Notes under the pieces: model-generated | Database searches by the model: none | Seen by the model: the letters and a program-made list of their open reading frames with translations, nothing else | Told to the model about the DNA's origin: nothing | In this document: piece by piece, positions 16,262 through 24,954 of the stretch | How the letters are laid out: each line of letters begins with the position of its first letter | How positions within the stretch are numbered: position 1 is the first letter of the stretch | Translations under genes and position numbers: made by a program | Assembly: GCF_008087085.1 (NCBI RefSeq) | Contig: NZ_VIYJ01000002.1 | Span: forward strand, 62,001-126,000 | Direction: 5' to 3' | DNA: 64,000 bases | DNA from: Nocardioides rubriscoriae | GTDB taxonomy: Bacteria; Actinomycetota; Actinomycetes; Propionibacteriales; Nocardioidaceae

Positions 16262-17602
16262 TCACACGCCGCGGAAGCGGTTGATCGCGTCGAGGTGCTG
16301 GGCGCGCAGCTCGTGGTCGCGCACGCCGAGGCCCTCCTCGGGGGCCAGGCAGAGCACGCCGACCTTGCCCTGGTGGAGGTTGTGGTGGACGTCGAGCGCG
16401 GCCTGGCCGACCTCGTCGAGGGTGTAGGTCTTCGACAGGGTGGGGTGGATCTTGGCCTGGGCGATGAGGCGGTTGGCCTCGAAGGCCTCGCGGTAGTTGG
16501 CGAAGTGGCTGGAGACGATGCGCTTGAGGTTCATCCACAGGTAGCGGTTGTCGTACTCGTGCATGTAGCCGGTGGTCGAGGCGCAGGTGGTGATGGTGCC
16601 GCCCTTGCGGGTGACGTAGACCGACGCACCGAAGGTCTCGCGGCCGGGGTGCTCGAAGACGATGTCGATGTCCTCGCCGCCGGTGAGCTCACGGATCCGC
16701 TTGCCCAGGCGCTGCCACTCCTTGGGGTTCTGCTCGGTGCCGTCCTCGTTCCAGAACTTCCACTGCTCCTCGGAGCGGTTGATGATCATCGTGGCGCCCA
16801 TCGAGCGCACGATCTCGGCCTTCTCCTCGTTGGAGACCACGCAGATCGGGTTGGCGCCGCCGTTGAGGGCGTACTGCGTCGCGAACCCGCCCAGGCCGCC
16901 GGAGGCGCCCCAGATGAGGACGTTGTCGCCCTGCTTCATCTGACCGGCGTTCTTGGAGACCAGCTGGCGGTACGCCGTGGCGTTGACCAGGCCGGGGGAG
17001 GCGGCCTCCTCCCACGTCAGGTGGGCGGGCTTGTCGAGGAGCTGGTTGGACTTGACCAGCGCGATGTGGGCCAGGCCGCCGAAGTTGGTCTCGAAGCCCC
17101 AGATGCGCTGCTGGGGGTCCATCATCGTGTCGTCGTGGCCGGCGGGGTCCTCGAGCTCGACGGACAGGCAGTGAGCCACGACCTCGGCGCCGGGCTTCCA
17201 CCGGGTGACCCCGGGGCCGGTCTTGAGCACGACGCCGGCCAGGTCGGAGCCGACCACGTGGTAGGGCAGGTCGTGGCGCTTGGTGAGCTCGGAGAGGCGG
17301 CCGTAGCGCTCGAGGAAGCCGAAGGTGGAGACCGGCTCGAAGATCGAGGTCCACACGGTGTTGTAGTTGATGGCCGAGGCCATCACGGCCACGAAGGCCT
17401 CACCGGGGCCGAGCTCGGGCAGGGCGACGTCCTCGACGTGCAGGGACTTGCGGGGGTCCTTGTCGCGGGTGGCGAGGCCCTCGAACATGTCGACCTCGTC
17501 CTTGTGGACCGTCACGGCCCGGTAGGACTCGGGCAGGGCGAGGGCGGCGAAGTCCTCGCTCGAGGTGTCACCAGCCTGGATGGCGTCAAGAATGTGCTGC
17601 AC
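16262..17602 (-). CDS. ccrA: Crotonyl-CoA carboxylase/reductase
   Basis: The 446-residue MDR-type enzyme reductively carboxylates crotonyl-CoA to ethylmalonyl-CoA with NADPH and CO2. It matches Ccr throughout: 'ALPESYRAVTVHKDEVDMFEG', 'FVAVMASAINYNTVWTSIFEPVSTFGFLERYGR', 'LPYHVVGSDLAGVVLKTGPGV', the Rossmann motif 'LIWGASGGLGGFATQYALNGGANPICVVSNEEKAEIVRSMGA' and 'DIVFEHPGRETFGASV'. The length is normal. GTG start at 17602 with AGGAG upstream. It belongs with the nearby epimerase, thiolase and meaB: ethylmalonyl-CoA pathway or extender-unit supply. A TetR-like half-site palindrome lies ~60 bp upstream. Confidence 0.95.
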   Translation of the reverse strand: MQHILDAIQAGDTSSEDFAALALPESYRAVTVHKDEVDMFEGLATRDKDPRKSLHVEDVALPELGPGEAFVAVMASAINYNTVWTSIFEPVSTFGFLERYGRLSELTKRHDLPYHVVGSDLAGVVLKTGPGVTRWKPGAEVVAHCLSVELEDPAGHDDTMMDPQQRIWGFETNFGGLAHIALVKSNQLLDKPAHLTWEEAASPGLVNATAYRQLVSKNAGQMKQGDNVLIWGASGGLGGFATQYALNGGANPICVVSNEEKAEIVRSMGATMIINRSEEQWKFWNEDGTEQNPKEWQRLGKRIRELTGGEDIDIVFEHPGRETFGASVYVTRKGGTITTCASTTGYMHEYDNRYLWMNLKRIVSSHFANYREAFEANRLIAQAKIHPTLSKTYTLDEVGQAALDVHHNLHQGKVGVLCLAPEEGLGVRDHELRAQHLDAINRFRGV

Positions 17603-17660
17603 GGTCCTGAGTCTCCTGTACGTGTCGACGAGGTGGTCGGGGCGCGACCAGCCCGCAAGA

Positions 17661-17672
17661 TACCGGTCGGTA
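17661..17672. promoter_or_regulatory. Palindrome TACCGGTCGGTA upstream of ccrA
   Basis: TACCG and CGGTA flank two bases 59 bp before the ccrA start. Sites of this shape are common TetR-family operators in actinobacterial acyl-CoA genes. A partial match (ATCGGTAAC) lies before the thiolase gene, near 18588-18596. Confidence 0.4.
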
Positions 17673-17727
17673 ACTCCCCGGCGTGGCCACTGTGCCGGAC
17701 GTCACCCGGTCACGGACGCCGTCGGCG

Positions 17728-17958
17728 TCACAGGGTCGTGCGGCCCTCGGCCACCCAACCGGTGAAGTAGCGCGGCTGTGAGGAGACGACCGCCGTACGC
17801 CGGGCGACGGCCGTCGCGCGACGGAACCGCGGGACCCAGACCCGCAGCAGGACGCGTTGGCCCGGGCGCACCGCGGCGGGCATGCTGTGGCCCGCCAGGG
17901 TGAGCCGGACCCGACCGGTGCCGACGGCGGTCGTGCGCAGGACGACGTAGTGGCCCAC
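17728..17958 (-). CDS. Possible small or truncated protein, unknown
   Basis: Downstream of the epimerase a minus-strand frame from a GTG at 17958 gives 76 residues (VGHYVVLRTTAVGTGRVRLT..., ending WVAEGRTTL) with alternating hydrophobic and basic residues, as in the last beta-strands of an exported Ig-like domain. It may be the remnant C-terminus of a lost gene. No ribosome-binding site; frame openness alone is weak evidence at this GC content. Confidence 0.3.
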   Translation of the reverse strand: MGHYVVLRTTAVGTGRVRLTLAGHSMPAAVRPGQRVLLRVWVPRFRRATAVARRTAVVSSQPRYFTGWVAEGRTTL

Positions 17959-18050
17959 GCGGCGCAGCGAGACCGGGCCTGGCAGCAGTCGGCCCCGTGA
18001 CTCCAGGTCGCGGCAGGTCGGTCGGAGCCGACGGATCGGCTTGTACGGGC

Positions 18051-18506
18051 TCAGTGCGCGGCGGAGGCCGCCGGCTCGACGAGCTCCACTAGGACGCCGC
18101 CGGCGTCCTTGGGGTGCACGAAGTTGATGCGCGAGTCGGAGGTGCCGCGCTTCGGGGCGTCGTAGAGCAGGCGCAGCCCGCGCTCGCGCAAGATCGCGCT
18201 GACCTGCTCGACGTCGATCACGCGGTACGCGACCTGCTGGCAGCCGGGGCCGTTGCGTCCGATGAACTTCGCGATCGTCGACTCCTCGCTCAGCGGGGCG
18301 AGCAGCTGGACGTGGGAGCCCGACTCGCCGACGGCCATCATGGCCTCGCGCACGCCCTGCTCCTGGTTGGTCTCCTCGTGGGCCAGCGTCATGCCGAAGG
18401 TGTCGCGGTAGAACGCGATGGCCTCGTCGAGGTCGGGCACGGCCATGCCGACGTGGTCGATCGCGGTGAAGAGGTGGTCGGGGATCTCGAGCGTCATGGG
18501 GCCCAT
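18051..18506 (-). CDS. mce: Methylmalonyl-CoA epimerase
   Basis: The 151-residue vicinal-oxygen-chelate protein interconverts (2R)- and (2S)-methylmalonyl-CoA (and ethylmalonyl-CoA). Metal-binding pattern: His in 'FTAIDHVGMAVPDLDEAIAFYRDTFGM', Gln in 'SHVQLLAPL', and the C-terminal 'INFVHPKDAGGVLVELVEP' with His and Glu. Length is normal. It lies in the same orientation as ccrA and divergent from the thiolase, supporting work on Ccr products or propionyl-CoA. A second ATG nine bases in is an equally good start. Confidence 0.92.
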   Translation of the reverse strand: MGPMTLEIPDHLFTAIDHVGMAVPDLDEAIAFYRDTFGMTLAHEETNQEQGVREAMMAVGESGSHVQLLAPLSEESTIAKFIGRNGPGCQQVAYRVIDVEQVSAILRERGLRLLYDAPKRGTSDSRINFVHPKDAGGVLVELVEPAASAAH

Positions 18507-18639
18507 TGTCGCCGTACGACGGTGTGACGTGTGCCTCGTGGTCGGTCACGGACAGCCCTGTCCCCGGTCGGTGAATGATCGGTAACCTCACGACAGACAG
18601 CACCCGACCCCACGACCCACAGTCCCGCGGAGGCACCTC

Positions 18640-19830
18640 ATGTCCGGATCCGTCATCGTCGCCGGAGCGCGCACCCCGATCGGCCGCCTCCTCGGCGGCC
18701 TGAAGTCGCTCAAGGCGACCGACCTCGGCGGCGTCGCCATCAAGGGCGCCCTCGAGAAGGCCGGCGTGACCGGCGAGCAGGTCGACTACGTGATCATGGG
18801 CCAGGTCATCCTGGCCGGCGCGGGCCAGAACCCCGCGCGCGAGGCCGCGGTGGCCGGTGGCGTGCCGATGGGCGTCCCGTCGATCACCATCAACAAGGTC
18901 TGCCTGTCGGGCCTCAACGCGATCGCGATGGCCGACCAGCTGATCCGTGCCGGCGAGTGCGAGATCGTCGTGGCCGGCGGCATGGAGTCGATGACCAACG
19001 CGCCCCACCTGCTGATGGGCTCGCGCGAGGGCACCAAGTTCGGTGACACCACGCTCGTTGACTCGATGGCCTACGACGCCCTCTTCGACCAGGTCACCCA
19101 GCAGGCCATGGGCCTGCTCACCGAGGAGGTCAACGCCGCCGGGGCCAACCTGACCCGCGAGGAGCAGGACGAGTTCTCGGCGCAGTCGCACCAGAAGGCC
19201 GCTGCCGCCTGGAAGAACGGCATCTTCGACGACGAGGTCGTCCCGGTCTCGATCCCGCAGCGCAAGGGCGACCCGGTCGTCATCACCCAGGACGAGGGCG
19301 TGCGCGGCGACACCACCGCCGAGTCCCTGTCCAAGCTGCGCCCGGCGTTCTCCAAGACGGGCACCGTCACGGCCGGCTCCTCCTCGCAGATCTCCGACGG
19401 CGCCGCCGCCGTCGTCGTGATGAGCAAGGCCAAGGCCGAGGAGCTCGGGCTGACCTGGCTGGCCGAGATCGGTGCCCACGGCATGGTCGCCGGCCCCGAC
19501 TCCTCGCTGCAGCTGCAGCCCGCCAACGCGACCGCGTTGGCCTGCCGCAAGGAGGGCATCGAGCCCACGGACCTCGACCTCGTCGAGTTCAACGAGGCCT
19601 TCGCCGCCGTCGGCATCTCCTCGGCCCGCGAGCTCGGCCTGCCCGACGACAAGGTCAACGTCAACGGCGGCGCCATCGCACTGGGCCACCCGGTCGGCAT
19701 GTCCGGCGCCCGCGTCGTGCTCCACCTGGCGCTCGAGCTGCAGCGCCGCGGTGGCGGCGTCGGTGCGGCCGCGCTGTGCGGTGGCGGTGGCCAGGGTGAC
19801 GCGCTGATCGTGCGTGTCCCGCAGCGCTAG
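18640..19830 (+). CDS. Acetyl-CoA C-acetyltransferase (thiolase)
   Basis: The 396-residue product has the complete thiolase set: nucleophile Cys88 in '[14 protein letters not shown]', '[13 protein letters not shown]', the catalytic His in '[21 protein letters not shown]' and Cys380 in '[10 protein letters not shown]'. It condenses two acetyl-CoA to acetoacetyl-CoA, the entry to the crotonyl-CoA/Ccr route, or runs in reverse in beta-oxidation. The ATG at 18640 has GCGGAGG seven bases upstream. It overlaps the next gene (meaB) by 17 bp, so they form an operon. Confidence 0.93.
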   Translation: MSGSVIVAGARTPIGRLLGGLKSLKATDLGGVAIKGALEKAGVTGEQVDYVIMGQVILAGAGQNPAREAAVAGGVPMGVPSITINKVCLSGLNAIAMADQLIRAGECEIVVAGGMESMTNAPHLLMGSREGTKFGDTTLVDSMAYDALFDQVTQQAMGLLTEEVNAAGANLTREEQDEFSAQSHQKAAAAWKNGIFDDEVVPVSIPQRKGDPVVITQDEGVRGDTTAESLSKLRPAFSKTGTVTAGSSSQISDGAAAVVVMSKAKAEELGLTWLAEIGAHGMVAGPDSSLQLQPANATALACRKEGIEPTDLDLVEFNEAFAAVGISSARELGLPDDKVNVNGGAIALGHPVGMSGARVVLHLALELQRRGGGVGAAALCGGGGQGDALIVRVPQR

Positions 19831-20794
19831 TCGGGGGCGGGCTGACCGTCGTCAGTTCGACGTACCCGACCTCGTCGCGCGGGCCCGGGGCGGTGAGCCC
19901 CGGGCCGTCGCCCGGCTGATCTCGCTGGTCGAGGACGAGTCGTCGGCCCTGCGTGAGGCGATGGGCCTGCTGGCCCCCCACACCGGGCGGGCCCAGGTCG
20001 TCGGCATCACCGGTGCCCCCGGCGTCGGCAAGTCGACCTCGACCAACGCGATCGTCACGGCGGTGCGCGCCGGCGGCCGCCGCGTGGGCGTGCTCGCCGT
20101 CGACCCGTCGTCGCCGTTCTCGGGCGGAGCGCTGCTCGGTGACCGGATCCGGATGGGTGACCACGCCGGCGACAAAGGCGTCTTCATCCGCTCCATGGCC
20201 GCCCGCGGCCACCTCGGCGGGCTGTCCTGGTCGACGCCCCAGGCGGTGCGTGTGCTCGACGCCGCGGGCTTCGACGTCGTCCTGATCGAGACCGTCGGTG
20301 TCGGGCAGAGCGAGGTCGAGGTCGCGGGTCTCGCCGACTCCACGATCGTGCTGCTCGCCCCCGGCATGGGTGACGGCATCCAGGCCGCCAAGGCCGGCAT
20401 CCTCGAGGTCGGCGACCTCTACGTCGTCAACAAGGCCGACCGCGACGGTGCGGCCCAGGTGGCCCGCGACCTGCGCTCGATGCTCGCCCTCGCCCAACGC
20501 CGCCCCGACGCCTGGCACCCGCCGGTCCTCAAGACCGTCGCCGCGTCCGGCGACGGCGTGGCCGAGGTCGTCACCGCCCTCGACGAGCACCGCGCCTGGT
20601 CGATCGCGACCGGCGAGCTGCAACGACGTCGCGAGCGTCGGGCCCGCGCGGAGGTCGAGGCCATCGCCGTGGCCGCGCTGCGGGCGCGCTTGGCGCAGGT
20701 CGGCGACCACGCCGAGATCGGCGCGCTCGCTGCGGCCGTGGTGGCGGGGGAGTCCGACCCCTACACCGCCGCCGACCGCCTGCTCGAGGGCTGA
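19814..20794 (+). CDS. meaB: Methylmalonyl-CoA mutase-associated GTPase MeaB
   Basis: The 326-residue G3E-family GTPase has Walker A '[18 protein letters not shown]', '[22 protein letters not shown]', '[15 protein letters not shown]', the Walker B-like '[18 protein letters not shown]', and the base-specificity motif 'VVNKADRDG'. MeaB gates cofactor loading and protects the B12-dependent methylmalonyl- or ethylmalonyl-CoA mutase; the mutase gene itself is not in this window. The GTG at 19814 overlaps the thiolase end; the true start may be slightly downstream, as homology begins near '[13 protein letters not shown]'. Confidence 0.93.
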   Translation: MSRSASRGRADRRQFDVPDLVARARGGEPRAVARLISLVEDESSALREAMGLLAPHTGRAQVVGITGAPGVGKSTSTNAIVTAVRAGGRRVGVLAVDPSSPFSGGALLGDRIRMGDHAGDKGVFIRSMAARGHLGGLSWSTPQAVRVLDAAGFDVVLIETVGVGQSEVEVAGLADSTIVLLAPGMGDGIQAAKAGILEVGDLYVVNKADRDGAAQVARDLRSMLALAQRRPDAWHPPVLKTVAASGDGVAEVVTALDEHRAWSIATGELQRRRERRARAEVEAIAVAALRARLAQVGDHAEIGALAAAVVAGESDPYTAADRLLEG

Positions 20795-20883
20795 CGGTGG
20801 TCGAGGAGCAACGGACCGAGTTGACCTGGCCGTTGCGGGCGGGTGGTCTCGTGACGGCCGCGGGCGGCCTCCTCGACCACCGT
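20794..20883. repeat. REP-like palindromic element between convergent genes
   Basis: ACGGTGGTCGAGGAG at 20794-20808 is the exact reverse complement of 20869-20883. The inner right part (20842-20884) recurs, inverted, at 51297-51339. It sits between meaB and the exported endonuclease/phosphatase gene and may act as terminator for both. Confidence 0.7.
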
Positions 20884-20896
20884 GGGGTGGGGTCGT

Positions 20897-22156
20897 TCAG
20901 CGCAGGTCGAGGTCGACCCAGACCGTGCGGTGGTCCGACGACGGGAACGGGAAGCTGCCCGTCAGGCGGGAGAGCGGGTCGGACGACACCGGCCAGAAGA
21001 TCCCGGCGTCGCGCACCTGCAGGCCGCGGCGCGACGGCAGGACGTAGTCGGCGCGCAGGTTGCCCGGAGCGGGAGAGTCGTTGAAGTCGGCGGTGTCGAA
21101 GCGCGGGTCGCCACGGTGGGTGGCGTTGGCGCCGCCCTGGAGCACGGCCGCCTCGGGGCCGCCGGCCGAGGTGGGCAGCGGGTCGACGACGCGCGGGTTG
21201 TCGAGCAGCTGGTCGACGGCTGCGGCGACGGAGTCGCCGTCGAGGGGGTCGGCGTTCTGGTCGCCGGAGATCACGAACGACGCACCCTGGGCCAGGCCAC
21301 CGCGACGCCCGTGGTCGTCGTAGACGTAGCGGGCGGCCGCGCCGCCGGTGACGTAGTCGGACCAGAAGCGTATCTCGTCGTGGTTGCGTCGACCGTTGCG
21401 GTCCTCGGGGCCGTCGAAGGTCGGCGGGGTGGGGTGGGACACCAGGAAGTGCACCGTCCGGTGCCCGATCCGGATCGGCAGGTCCCAGTGGCTCTTGCTC
21501 GACAGCCGCAGGGCGGCCTGCTCCTCGGGGGTGTAGAAGTCGGTGGGGATCAGGTTGCCCGGCATGTCGGCCCACCTGAAGAGGCGGAACGTGCGGACCT
21601 GCTGGGTCCGGATCGGGTACTTGCTCAGCACGACCATGCCGTACTGGCCCTCGAAGTCGCCGAAGCCGTAGGCGTCGTTGCCGCCGCCGACGGTCCCGTT
21701 GTCGTCGAGGTCGAGGCCGGTCGGCACGCCGGTGTTGGACGGGGCGACGTAGGCGTAGGGGTAGTCGATCGGCGCGGCGCCGTCGTGGGCCCGCGCGAGG
21801 TAGTTGTCGCGGAACAGGTCGACCGCCGTGCCGTCGGGGACGTAGTCGAACTCGTTGAGCAGCAGCACGTCGGGCCGCGTGCGCTGGATGATCTCGGCGA
21901 CCGCGGCGGCCTGGGCGTCGTCGGGGGTCGACAGGTCGGTGACCAGCTGTCCGGCGCGCGCCCGGTTGAGGGAGGCGTTGAAGGTCTGGAACCGGACCGT
22001 GTGGGTGCGGCCCGCGTCGTCCGCGCGGTGGTGGGCGGGGTGCCCGGCGCCGGCGGCGGGGCGTACGGCGTCCGCGGGCGTGGTGGTCAGCAGGCCGGCA
22101 CCGAGCAGCAGCAGGGAGGGCAGCGCGACGAGGCGCGCCCGAGAAAGCGTCGTCAT
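20897..22156 (-). CDS. Exported endonuclease/exonuclease/phosphatase-family protein
   Basis: The 419-residue product starts with a signal peptide (MTTLSRARLVALPSLLLLGAGLLTTTPADA). It follows the DNase I-like fold: 'RFQTFNASLNRA', 'PDVLLLNEFDYV' (metal-binding Glu), 'GQYGMVVLSKYPI', 'VHFLVSHPTPP', 'FVISGDQNADPLDGDS' (catalytic D-x-N) and the terminal 'SSDHRTVWVDLDL' (His). Probably an extracellular phosphodiesterase or nuclease. ATG at 22156 is chosen to place the signal peptide first. Confidence 0.85.
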   Translation of the reverse strand: MTTLSRARLVALPSLLLLGAGLLTTTPADAVRPAAGAGHPAHHRADDAGRTHTVRFQTFNASLNRARAGQLVTDLSTPDDAQAAAVAEIIQRTRPDVLLLNEFDYVPDGTAVDLFRDNYLARAHDGAAPIDYPYAYVAPSNTGVPTGLDLDDNGTVGGGNDAYGFGDFEGQYGMVVLSKYPIRTQQVRTFRLFRWADMPGNLIPTDFYTPEEQAALRLSSKSHWDLPIRIGHRTVHFLVSHPTPPTFDGPEDRNGRRNHDEIRFWSDYVTGGAAARYVYDDHGRRGGLAQGASFVISGDQNADPLDGDSVAAAVDQLLDNPRVVDPLPTSAGGPEAAVLQGGANATHRGDPRFDTADFNDSPAPGNLRADYVLPSRRGLQVRDAGIFWPVSSDPLSRLTGSFPFPSSDHRTVWVDLDLR

Positions 22157-22226
22157 GCGGCCACCCTGCCACGGGCCGGCCGGGCCCCGGGCCAACGCCA
22201 GGTGAACGCCCCGGTGCACGCATCCC

Positions 22227-22232
22227 TAGGAT
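22227..22232 (+). promoter_or_regulatory. -10 box (TAGGAT) of a leaderless promoter
   Basis: TAGGAT lies seven bases before the ATG at 22240 with no ribosome-binding site between, so the thioredoxin-TPR mRNA probably starts at or next to its start codon. Confidence 0.5.
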
Positions 22233-22239
22233 TGCCCGC

Positions 22240-23178
22240 ATGACGCAACAGCCGTTCACCCGTCGTGGCGCCATCGACCTGTCGGCCCTCAAGCGCCCGG
22301 CCGCGCCGCCGCCGTCCTCGGGCCCGGGCGCGGGGGGTGCCGCGCCTGCTGGTTCCTACACCGTGCAGGTCACCGCCCAGACCCTGCAGCAGGTCGTCGA
22401 GGCATCGATGACCGCGCCGGTGCTGATGGTCGTCTACTCCGCGAGCCAGGTGCCCGAGAGCGCGACGTACGCCGCCGACGTGGCCGCGCTGACCGAGCGC
22501 TACGAGGGTCGCTTCCTGGCCGGGCTGGTCGACCTCGACACCGCGCCCGAGCTCGGTCAAGCCCTCCAGATCACCCAGGTCCCGGTCCTGCTGGTGCTGC
22601 TCGACGGCCGCCCGGTCACCCAGCCCATCCCCGGCGTCGTGCCGAGCGACGAGCTCAGCGCCTTGTTCAACCAGCTCGGTCAGCAGCTGACCCAGCAGGG
22701 CGTCACCGGACGCCACCAGCCGCAGGGGGCGCCCGCCCCGGCCGGTGCGGGCGACGAGCCCGCGGTCGACCCGCGCTATGCCGCCGCCGAGGACGCGCTG
22801 GCCCGCAACGACATCGCGGCCGCGGTCGCCGAGTACAAGAAGCTCGTCGACGCCAACCCCGCCGACCACGAGGCCGCCGCCGGGCTGGCCATGGCCACGA
22901 TCCTGCACCGCACCCAGGGGGTCGACCCGGCCGCTGCCCGCGCCGCGGCCGACGCCGCCCCCGCCGACGTCGACGCCCAGACCCTCGTCGCCGACCTCGA
23001 CCTGTCCGAGGGGCGCGTCCAGGAGGCTTTCGCCCGGCTCGTCGAGCTGGTCCGGGTCACCTCCGACAAGGAGCGCGACCGCGCGCGCGAGCACCTGATC
23101 AGCCAGTTCGCCGCGGTCGGTCACGACGACCCGCTCGTGCTGGCGGCCCGCCGCAACCTCGCCTCCGCCCTCTTCTGA
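22240..23178 (+). CDS. Thioredoxin-TPR protein lacking the CXXC pair (CnoX/YbbN-like)
   Basis: The 312-residue product has an N-terminal linker, a thioredoxin fold (residues ~40-150: 'PVLMVVYSASQVPESATYAADVAALTERYEGRFLAGLVDLDTAPELGQALQITQVPVLLVLLDGRP') and a C-terminal TPR region ('AAEDALARNDIAAAVAEYKKLVDANPADHEAAAGLAMATIL'). Where thioredoxin has WCGPC this protein has SASQVPES, so it cannot do dithiol chemistry; the cis-Pro (QVPVLL) remains. It resembles YbbN/CnoX, a holdase that passes clients to chaperones. Leaderless. Confidence 0.8.
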   Translation: MTQQPFTRRGAIDLSALKRPAAPPPSSGPGAGGAAPAGSYTVQVTAQTLQQVVEASMTAPVLMVVYSASQVPESATYAADVAALTERYEGRFLAGLVDLDTAPELGQALQITQVPVLLVLLDGRPVTQPIPGVVPSDELSALFNQLGQQLTQQGVTGRHQPQGAPAPAGAGDEPAVDPRYAAAEDALARNDIAAAVAEYKKLVDANPADHEAAAGLAMATILHRTQGVDPAAARAAADAAPADVDAQTLVADLDLSEGRVQEAFARLVELVRVTSDKERDRAREHLISQFAAVGHDDPLVLAARRNLASALF

Positions 23179-23221
23179 GCCGGGTCGTGGCCGAGCGTGG
23201 CACCGCGCGGCGAGGCCCGGC

Positions 23222-24004
23222 GTGCGTGACTTCGTAGCTGGGGCAGCGTGCCTGGGACGTGGCTGGCGGCTCCTCGGCCAGCGGCCCCGGCTGCTGCTGC
23301 TCGGCATGGTGCCGGCGCTGGTGGTCTGGGTGCTGCTGGCCGCCGCGTTCGTCGCGCTCGTCCTGCACCTGGGCGACGTGGCCGCCTGGCTGACGCCGTT
23401 CGCCGACGACTGGGTCGACGGCGCCCGTCAGGCGGTGCGGTTCTTCCTCGGCCTGGCCCTGGTCGTGGGCTCGGTGCTGCTGTGGTCGGCGGTCTTCACG
23501 GGCTTGACCCTCACGATCGGTGACCCGTTCTACGAGCGGATCTGGCGGGCCGTCGAGGACATGCTCGGCCCGGTCAAGCTCGGCGACGGCCTGGGCTTCT
23601 GGCACTCGGCGCTCGACGGTCTCAGGCTCGCCGCCGTGGGCGTCGCCTCCTCGCTGCTGGTGCTCCTGAGTGGTCTCGTCCCCGTCCTCGGACCGGTGCT
23701 CGGCATCGTCCTGGGGCTGCTGCTCTCAGGGCGGCTGCTGGCCCGCGAGCTGGTCAGCCGGCCGCTCGAGGCGCGGGGGATGGACGCAGCGGCTCAGAAG
23801 GCCCTACTCGCCCCCCATCGGCGCAGGGTGCTCGGGCTCGGCATCGCCACGCAGGCCTGCTTCTTCGTGCCTTTCGGCGGGGTGTTGGTCATGCCGGTCG
23901 CCGTCGCCGGCGCGACCGTGCTGGCGCGCGACGTCCTGCCCGACGAGCGCGGGCCCGCCTACCGGCCGCACGCGACTAGCACCGACCCTGCGCCCCGGGG
24001 CTGA
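23222..24004 (+). CDS. EI24 / CysZ-like membrane protein
   Basis: The 260-residue product has four to five membrane segments and the EI24 pattern 'GDPFYERIWRAVEDMLG' followed by 'GLVPVLGPVLGIVLGLLLSGRLLARELVSRPLEARGM' and 'FFVPFGGVLVMPVAVAGATVLARD'. CysZ relatives import sulfate; others have no assigned role. GTG start at 23222. Its 3' end overlaps the 3' end of the convergent LysR gene by 29 bp. Confidence 0.8.
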   Translation: MRDFVAGAACLGRGWRLLGQRPRLLLLGMVPALVVWVLLAAAFVALVLHLGDVAAWLTPFADDWVDGARQAVRFFLGLALVVGSVLLWSAVFTGLTLTIGDPFYERIWRAVEDMLGPVKLGDGLGFWHSALDGLRLAAVGVASSLLVLLSGLVPVLGPVLGIVLGLLLSGRLLARELVSRPLEARGMDAAAQKALLAPHRRRVLGLGIATQACFFVPFGGVLVMPVAVAGATVLARDVLPDERGPAYRPHATSTDPAPRG

Positions 24005-24881
24005 GGGCGGCGAGCGCAGCGCGGACGGCGGGAGAGTCGGCGAGCGTACTCCGGTGCACTGCCACGACCTCGCGGGTCGGCACCGGGTCGTGGGCGGGCA
24101 GGGCGACCAGCTGGTCGTCGAGCTCGGCGCGCCCGAGCCGCGGGACCAGGGCGATGCCGAGGCCGGCGCGCACCAGCGCCAGGTGGGAGTCGAACTCCAT
24201 CGCGACGTGGGCGATCCGCGGTCGGCGTCCGGTGCCGTCGTACATCCGACCCAGCCACTGGCGGCAGATCGTGCCCTCGGGGGTCGCGATCCAGCCCTCG
24301 TCGACCAGGTCGGCCGGGGTCACCCGAGGCCGGCGCGCCAGCGGGTGGTCTCGGTGGACCACGACGTCCGCGACGTCCTGGGCGACCGAGGTGCGCACGA
24401 GGTGGTCCGGCACGTCGATCGCCACGTCGCCCCACGTGTGGACGAGTCCGAGCTCAAGCTGACCGGTCGCCACCAGGTCGATGGTGTCCCACGGCTCGTG
24501 CTCGACCAGCGACACCCGCAGGTCGGGGTGGGCGTCGAGCAGACCCCGGACCGCGGTGGCCACGAGCCCGCGCATCGCGGTGGAGAACGCCGCGATGCGC
24601 AGGTGCCCGGCCACGACGCCGGCGCGTCGGTGCAGCTGCGACTCGACCTGCTCGAGGTCGTCGAGCAGTCGGCCGCCGGTGTCGAGGAGGTGGCGTCCGT
24701 CCTCGGTGAGCATCACGCCGCGGCCGACGCGCTCGAGCAGCGTGACGCCGGTCTGCCGCTCCAGACGCTTGACCTGCTGCGACACGGCACTGGGGGTGTA
24801 GCCCAGCGCGTCGGCGGCGGCCACGACCGAGCCATGGGTGTCGACGGCGCTCAGCGAGCGCAGCGCGGCGAGATCGATCAT
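23976..24881 (-). CDS. LysR-family transcriptional regulator
   Basis: The 301-residue product has an N-terminal winged helix ('LAALRSLSAVDTHGSVVAAADALGYTPSAVSQQVKRLERQTGVTLLER') and a LysR effector domain ('AGHLRIAAFSTAMRGLVATAV...LVEHEPWDTIDLVATGQLELGLVH'). It is divergent from an EamA transporter 73 bp away, the usual position for a LysR regulator and its target. A TAGCAT box (24893-24888) six bases before the ATG suggests a leaderless message. Confidence 0.9.
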   Translation of the reverse strand: MIDLAALRSLSAVDTHGSVVAAADALGYTPSAVSQQVKRLERQTGVTLLERVGRGVMLTEDGRHLLDTGGRLLDDLEQVESQLHRRAGVVAGHLRIAAFSTAMRGLVATAVRGLLDAHPDLRVSLVEHEPWDTIDLVATGQLELGLVHTWGDVAIDVPDHLVRTSVAQDVADVVVHRDHPLARRPRVTPADLVDEGWIATPEGTICRQWLGRMYDGTGRRPRIAHVAMEFDSHLALVRAGLGIALVPRLGRAELDDQLVALPAHDPVPTREVVAVHRSTLADSPAVRAALAALSPGAQGRC

Positions 24882-24954
24882 GAAGTGATGCTACCGAGAG
24901 GCATGCACGATCATTCGCTGGTGCTGCACGGTCGAGGCGACGAGGTTGGGGCCC

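Noticed and set aside
17728-19725. 665-codon minus-strand ORF across the epimerase and thiolase
   Set aside because: Antisense to both genes, no protein-like composition; only its end (17728-17958) is kept as a weak candidate.
20797-21084. 95-codon ORF after meaB
   Set aside because: Runs through the REP-like palindrome and then antisense to the endonuclease/phosphatase gene; not protein-like.
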